DNA of 64,000 bases from Natrinema sp. CBA1119 (GTDB taxonomy: Archaea > Halobacteriota > Halobacteria > Halobacteriales > Natrialbaceae). The notes under the pieces were generated by a model. It did not search any database and was not told where the DNA came from. It worked only from the letters and a program-made list of their open reading frames with translations. Both the position numbers and the translations under genes were made by a program. Below are positions 60,784 through 64,000 of the stretch, in pieces (position 1 is the stretch's first letter; each line of letters opens with the position of its first letter). Where the stretch lies: the NCBI RefSeq assembly GCF_002572525.1, contig NZ_PDBS01000001.1, positions 3,844,001 through 3,908,000 of the forward strand, read 5' to 3'.

Positions 60784-62574
60784 TCATTCTACGGTCACGC
60801 TCTTCGCCAGGTTCCGTGGTTTGTCGATCGACCGACCTAATCGATTCGCCACCCAGTACGCCACCAGCTGTAACTGCACGTTCGCGAGGATCGGAGTGAG
60901 ACGTGGTCCCGCGGTTGGCACCTCCAAGACGTGGTCTACATACCGATCGACGTCCGCGGGCGAATCAGTTACCGCGATGACGGGTGCATCGCGCGCCTCG
61001 ACTTCCGTTACGTTCCCGAGCGTCCTCGTGGCGGTTGCGTCGCCGGTGACGAGCGCGAAAACAGGCGTCCGATCGCTCACCATCGCGAGTGGCCCGTGTT
61101 TCAGTTCGCCGGCCGCAAACCCTTCGGCGTGTTTGTACGTAATTTCCTTCATCTTCAGCGCACCCTCGCGGGCGACGGGCGCGTTGTACCCTCTCCCAAT
61201 GAAGAAGTAGGCGTCGGCATCTTCGTACGTCTCCGCGATGGACCGGGCGTTCGACGTGTCCAAGACCCATTGGACTTGATCGGGAAGGGTACGCAATCGT
61301 TTGACCGGGGGTGCTGAACACGTCTCCGAGAGCACGCTGGCGAGCATCGCCAGCGCGACCTGCTGACTCGCGAACGTCTTCGTCGCGGCCACGCTGATCT
61401 CCGGGCCCGCACGGATGAGCATCGCGTGATCGCACTCCCGGACGGCTGAACTGCCGACAGTGTTCGTTAGCGCGAGCGTCGTCGCACCGGTGCGATTCGC
61501 AGCGCGGAGTGCACGCATCGTATCGGCCGTCTCGCCGCTCTGGGTTACACCCACGACGAGCGTCCCGTCGGACACTGGTATCGAGGCTGCGTCGTACTCG
61601 CTGGCGAGAAAACACTGAGCCGACACGTCCCACTCGCGCAACAGTTGCGCGCCGTAGCAGGCAGCGTGATACGAGGTTCCACACGCGACGAACTGTACCG
61701 GCCCGTCGCAGTCGAGGGATGCCAATTCCTCGATCGTCACGTCCCCATCTAGTTCAGTGACGCGCTGGCGAAGACACTGGCGAATCGCCCGTGGCTGTTC
61801 GTGAATCTCTTTGAGCATGTAGTGGTCGTACCCGCTCTTGCCGGCGTCCTCGGGATCCCACGCGACCGTCTCGATAGCGGTTTCGACGATGGCACCCTGT
61901 GCGTCGGTGACGACGATACCTGCAGGGTTGATCCGCGCGAACTGCCCGTCATCGAGGTAGACGACCCGATCCGTGTACTCGATGAACGCTGGCACGTCGC
62001 TCGCCAGATAGTGACCGTCGTCCCCGATTCCGAGCACGAGCGGTGACTCGTGACGCGCAGCGTATACCGTCTCGCTGTCGGAGAACACCGCCGCGATGGC
62101 GTAGCTTCCGTCGAGTCGGGAGACTGCCTCACGGAACGCTTCCTCGCGGCTGGCCCCCGTCGTGAGTGCATTCTCGATCAGATGGGGGATGACTTCGGTG
62201 TCCGTCGCACTCTCAAACGTGTGCTCACCGGCCTCGAGCTCGTCTCGGAGCGACTGGTAATTTTCGATAATACCGTTGTGGACCACGGCGACCGATTCGG
62301 TACAGTCCGTATGTGGATGGGCGTTCTCGTCAGTCGGTGGCCCGTGCGTACTCCAGCGAGTATGCCCGATTCCGGCCGTGCCGTCGATTCCCTCGTCCGG
62401 AACGGCGGCCTCGAGGGCCGACACCTCGCCTCGACGCTTGTAGACCATCAACGACTCGCCCGAAACTGACAGTCCAGCGGAATCGTAGCCGCGATACTCG
62501 AGTCCAGACAAGCCAGTCAGCAGGATATCACTGGCGACTCTCTCGGTCCCGGTGTAGCCGATAATGCCACACAT
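60784..62574 (-). CDS. glmS: Glutamine-fructose-6-phosphate aminotransferase
   Basis: A 596-residue GlmS. The N-terminus M-C-G-I-I-G-Y-T-G puts the glutaminase cysteine at position 2, followed by H-T-R-W-S-T-H-G near 72-79. The C-terminal half has two SIS sugar-isomerase domains with C-G-T-S-Y-H near 298, T-Q-S-G-E-T-A-D-T near 343, and the end S-V-T-V-E in place of the usual K-S-V-T-V-E signature region (K present before it). It makes glucosamine-6-phosphate for UDP-GlcNAc and surface glycans. Its start overlaps the stop of the nucleotidyltransferase by one base. Confidence 0.96.
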   Translation of the reverse strand: MCGIIGYTGTERVASDILLTGLSGLEYRGYDSAGLSVSGESLMVYKRRGEVSALEAAVPDEGIDGTAGIGHTRWSTHGPPTDENAHPHTDCTESVAVVHNGIIENYQSLRDELEAGEHTFESATDTEVIPHLIENALTTGASREEAFREAVSRLDGSYAIAAVFSDSETVYAARHESPLVLGIGDDGHYLASDVPAFIEYTDRVVYLDDGQFARINPAGIVVTDAQGAIVETAIETVAWDPEDAGKSGYDHYMLKEIHEQPRAIRQCLRQRVTELDGDVTIEELASLDCDGPVQFVACGTSYHAACYGAQLLREWDVSAQCFLASEYDAASIPVSDGTLVVGVTQSGETADTMRALRAANRTGATTLALTNTVGSSAVRECDHAMLIRAGPEISVAATKTFASQQVALAMLASVLSETCSAPPVKRLRTLPDQVQWVLDTSNARSIAETYEDADAYFFIGRGYNAPVAREGALKMKEITYKHAEGFAAGELKHGPLAMVSDRTPVFALVTGDATATRTLGNVTEVEARDAPVIAVTDSPADVDRYVDHVLEVPTAGPRLTPILANVQLQLVAYWVANRLGRSIDKPRNLAKSVTVE

Positions 62575-63761
62575 CAGGGCCGTACCTCCGTCCCCTCGGG
62601 TATCGTTCCGCGGACGGTCGCACCGGTTTCGACCACCGCATCCGAGCCGACAATCGCGCCTGGGACATACGTGTTTCCACCCCGATCCGTCACGTGATCG
62701 GCAAGCAATGCACCGAGGTGTTCGTCTTCGAAGATACGATCGCCGACGCGGACATCTCCGGGTCCGCCGGGGATCGTCGTCCCGTTACCGATCGTTACGC
62801 CGACCCCAGTGACGCAATCGACGACGGTCGCTCCGGCTCCGATGCGCGTATCCGCATCGACGACGCTTCGCTCGACGACCGCGTTCGAACCGACCGTCGC
62901 GTTGTCGCCCAAACAGACGTACGGACCGACGACTGCTCCGGGACCGATTTCGCAGTCGGGGCCAAGGACGATCGGCTCGCGGATGACCGCCGACTCGTGG
63001 ATCGTCGCGGATGTCTCGGTGGTCGCGCCCTTGCTGCCGTCGACGATGCCGGCCTCGAATAGTTCGAACGAGACACCGAGTAGGTCCCACGGATACGTTG
63101 CATCGGTCCAGAGCCCGTCCGAAATGACGCCTTGCACGACGGCGTCCGACGCGAGAAGTTCCTGGATCCCGTCGATCAACGACTGTTCGCCGGTACGCGG
63201 ATCGGCGGCGCGAATCGCATCGAAAATACGGGAATCGAACAGATAGACGCCAGCGTTGAGACGATATGGGCGCTCGTCTTCGGGGTGTTCAACGATCGTC
63301 GTAACCTGTCCGTCACGAAGGAGGACACCACCGTACTCGCCGACATCTATGTGAGTAAGGAGGCCGAGCGTCGCCGCCGTAGTGGTCTTCCTGTGCGCGT
63401 CGAGAACGTCGGTAATAATTCCGTGCTCGACCAGTTGATCGCCATTGACGACTAACACTGGACCGTCGACCTCATCTTCGGCGGCGAGCAGTGCGTGGCC
63501 GCTCCCGAACTGATTCTTCTGTGTGACGTACGTCAACGGGACGTTCTCATACGTCGGACCGAAGTAGGTCTGGACGCGGTTCCGTCCGTAGCCGACGACG
63601 ATCGTGATCTCCGTCACGCCGGCCGCGAGCAACTGATCGAAGACGTGCTCGAGGATCGGCGTGGTCGCAGCCGGCAGCATCGGCTTGGGCCGGTGTTGTG
63701 TCAGCGGGCGAAGCCGCGTCCCCTCGCCCCCGGCGAGGACGACAGCGGAGACCGAGTTCAT
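62574..63761 (-). CDS. GlmU-like sugar-phosphate nucleotidyltransferase
   Basis: A 395-residue two-domain enzyme. The N-terminal pyrophosphorylase signature V-V-L-A-G-G-E-G-T-R-L-R-P-L-T is at about 7-21, with P-M-L-P near 27-30 and V-N-G-D-Q near 105. From about residue 250 there are hexapeptide repeats (I-G-P-G-A-V-V-G, I-G-A-G-A-T-V) forming a left-handed beta helix. Archaeal enzymes of this layout make UDP-GlcNAc from GlcNAc-1-P and may acetylate glucosamine-1-P, or act as glucose-1-phosphate thymidylyltransferases; coupling to glmS favours the UDP-GlcNAc pathway. Confidence 0.9.
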   Translation of the reverse strand: MNSVSAVVLAGGEGTRLRPLTQHRPKPMLPAATTPILEHVFDQLLAAGVTEITIVVGYGRNRVQTYFGPTYENVPLTYVTQKNQFGSGHALLAAEDEVDGPVLVVNGDQLVEHGIITDVLDAHRKTTTAATLGLLTHIDVGEYGGVLLRDGQVTTIVEHPEDERPYRLNAGVYLFDSRIFDAIRAADPRTGEQSLIDGIQELLASDAVVQGVISDGLWTDATYPWDLLGVSFELFEAGIVDGSKGATTETSATIHESAVIREPIVLGPDCEIGPGAVVGPYVCLGDNATVGSNAVVERSVVDADTRIGAGATVVDCVTGVGVTIGNGTTIPGGPGDVRVGDRIFEDEHLGALLADHVTDRGGNTYVPGAIVGSDAVVETGATVRGTIPEGTEVRP

Positions 63762-64000
63762 GACCGTATCAGATGACGGTAACTCCTTAGTACTATTGTC
63801 TCGGTCGAATACCGCCTGTTACGGTGGGTATCAGCAATCACGTCCACCGGGCGACGTGAGTACGTGCTGTGTGGCACGGCCCGGCCGGTTCCCGTCGACA
63901 GAACGAATAGTTCGTTCCGAGATCCCAGGCGGACTGCGAACGTGCGGCACCCATCGACCGTGATTCGATAGCCGCCTGACCGTGTCGGATACCTATAGTA
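63762..64000. other. Upstream region at the window end; possible repeat start
   Basis: About 240 bases with the promoter of the GlmU-like gene and no coding frame I would support. The last seven bases, TATAGTA, equal the beginning of the palindromic repeat termini, so a further copy could start at 63994, but the window stops there. Confidence 0.3.

Noticed and set aside
63994-64000. TATAGTA at the end of the window as a fifth repeat copy
   Set aside because: Seven bases are too few; the rest lies outside the window.
1-64000. CRISPR arrays, rRNA genes, integrases and intact insertion sequences
   Set aside because: I looked for evenly spaced repeats, rRNA motifs and transposase/integrase frames on both strands and saw none.

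Overview
The window is a 64 kb piece of a haloarchaeal chromosome, most like the Natrialbales (Natrinema/Haloterrigena type). The evidence is high GC content, very acidic predicted proteins, leaderless genes with a TATA-like box about 28 bases before the start codon, Tat (twin-arginine) signal peptides on exported proteins, a TFB general transcription factor, the archaeal Nop5/fibrillarin pair, an elongator tRNA-Met with an intron, and a halophile-type GshA. No rRNA, CRISPR array, integrase or intact transposase was found.

Bases 1-43,000 look like mostly ordinary core genome: small cupins, an RNA m5C methyltransferase, a PAC2 protein, an amidase broken by a one-base frameshift, an aldo/keto reductase, a PAPS-reductase-family protein, two GCS2-type ligases (10.7 and 29.7 kb, the second GshA), a PQQ-type sugar dehydrogenase, glutaredoxin, tRNA-Leu(CAA), an inositol monophosphatase-family enzyme, DUF63, nop5-fibrillarin, an MFS transporter, an acyl-CoA ligase, CtaA, an aldehyde dehydrogenase, a multicopper oxidase, a TFB and several small winged-helix and zinc-ribbon proteins. 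AT-richer genes (4.8, 17.9-19.2 and 24.2-25.2 kb) interrupt this and look acquired. Four copies of an 83-88 bp, almost fully palindromic repeat lie at 1063, 5364, 19658 and 41231.

From tRNA-Met (43,137) onward the content changes to accessory genes. The tRNA is followed by a perfect 32-base inverted copy of its own 3' end and a degenerate direct copy. Then come surface-polysaccharide genes (two GT4 glycosyltransferases, a sulfatase-fold protein, a PglK/MsbA-like ABC exporter, a DUF4330 protein), an iron section, a GT2 glycosyltransferase, and glmS plus a GlmU-like nucleotidyltransferase that would supply UDP-amino sugar.

The iron section is the most interesting part. A tight operon (51,829-55,611) encodes a siderophore-type GNAT acyltransferase, a lysine N6-monooxygenase of the IucD/SidA family, and an asparagine-synthetase-like protein whose catalytic Cys2 is replaced, so it cannot act as a glutaminase. 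No IucA/IucC siderophore synthetase or peptide synthetase is present. An FbpABC-type ferric iron importer is convergent with it. Both units carry a DtxR/IdeR-like palindrome at or near the core promoter. I read this as an iron-repressed hydroxamate metallophore pathway in which an ATP-dependent AsnB-type ligase takes the place of the usual siderophore synthetase. The enzyme families are recognised from sequence; the pathway is inference.
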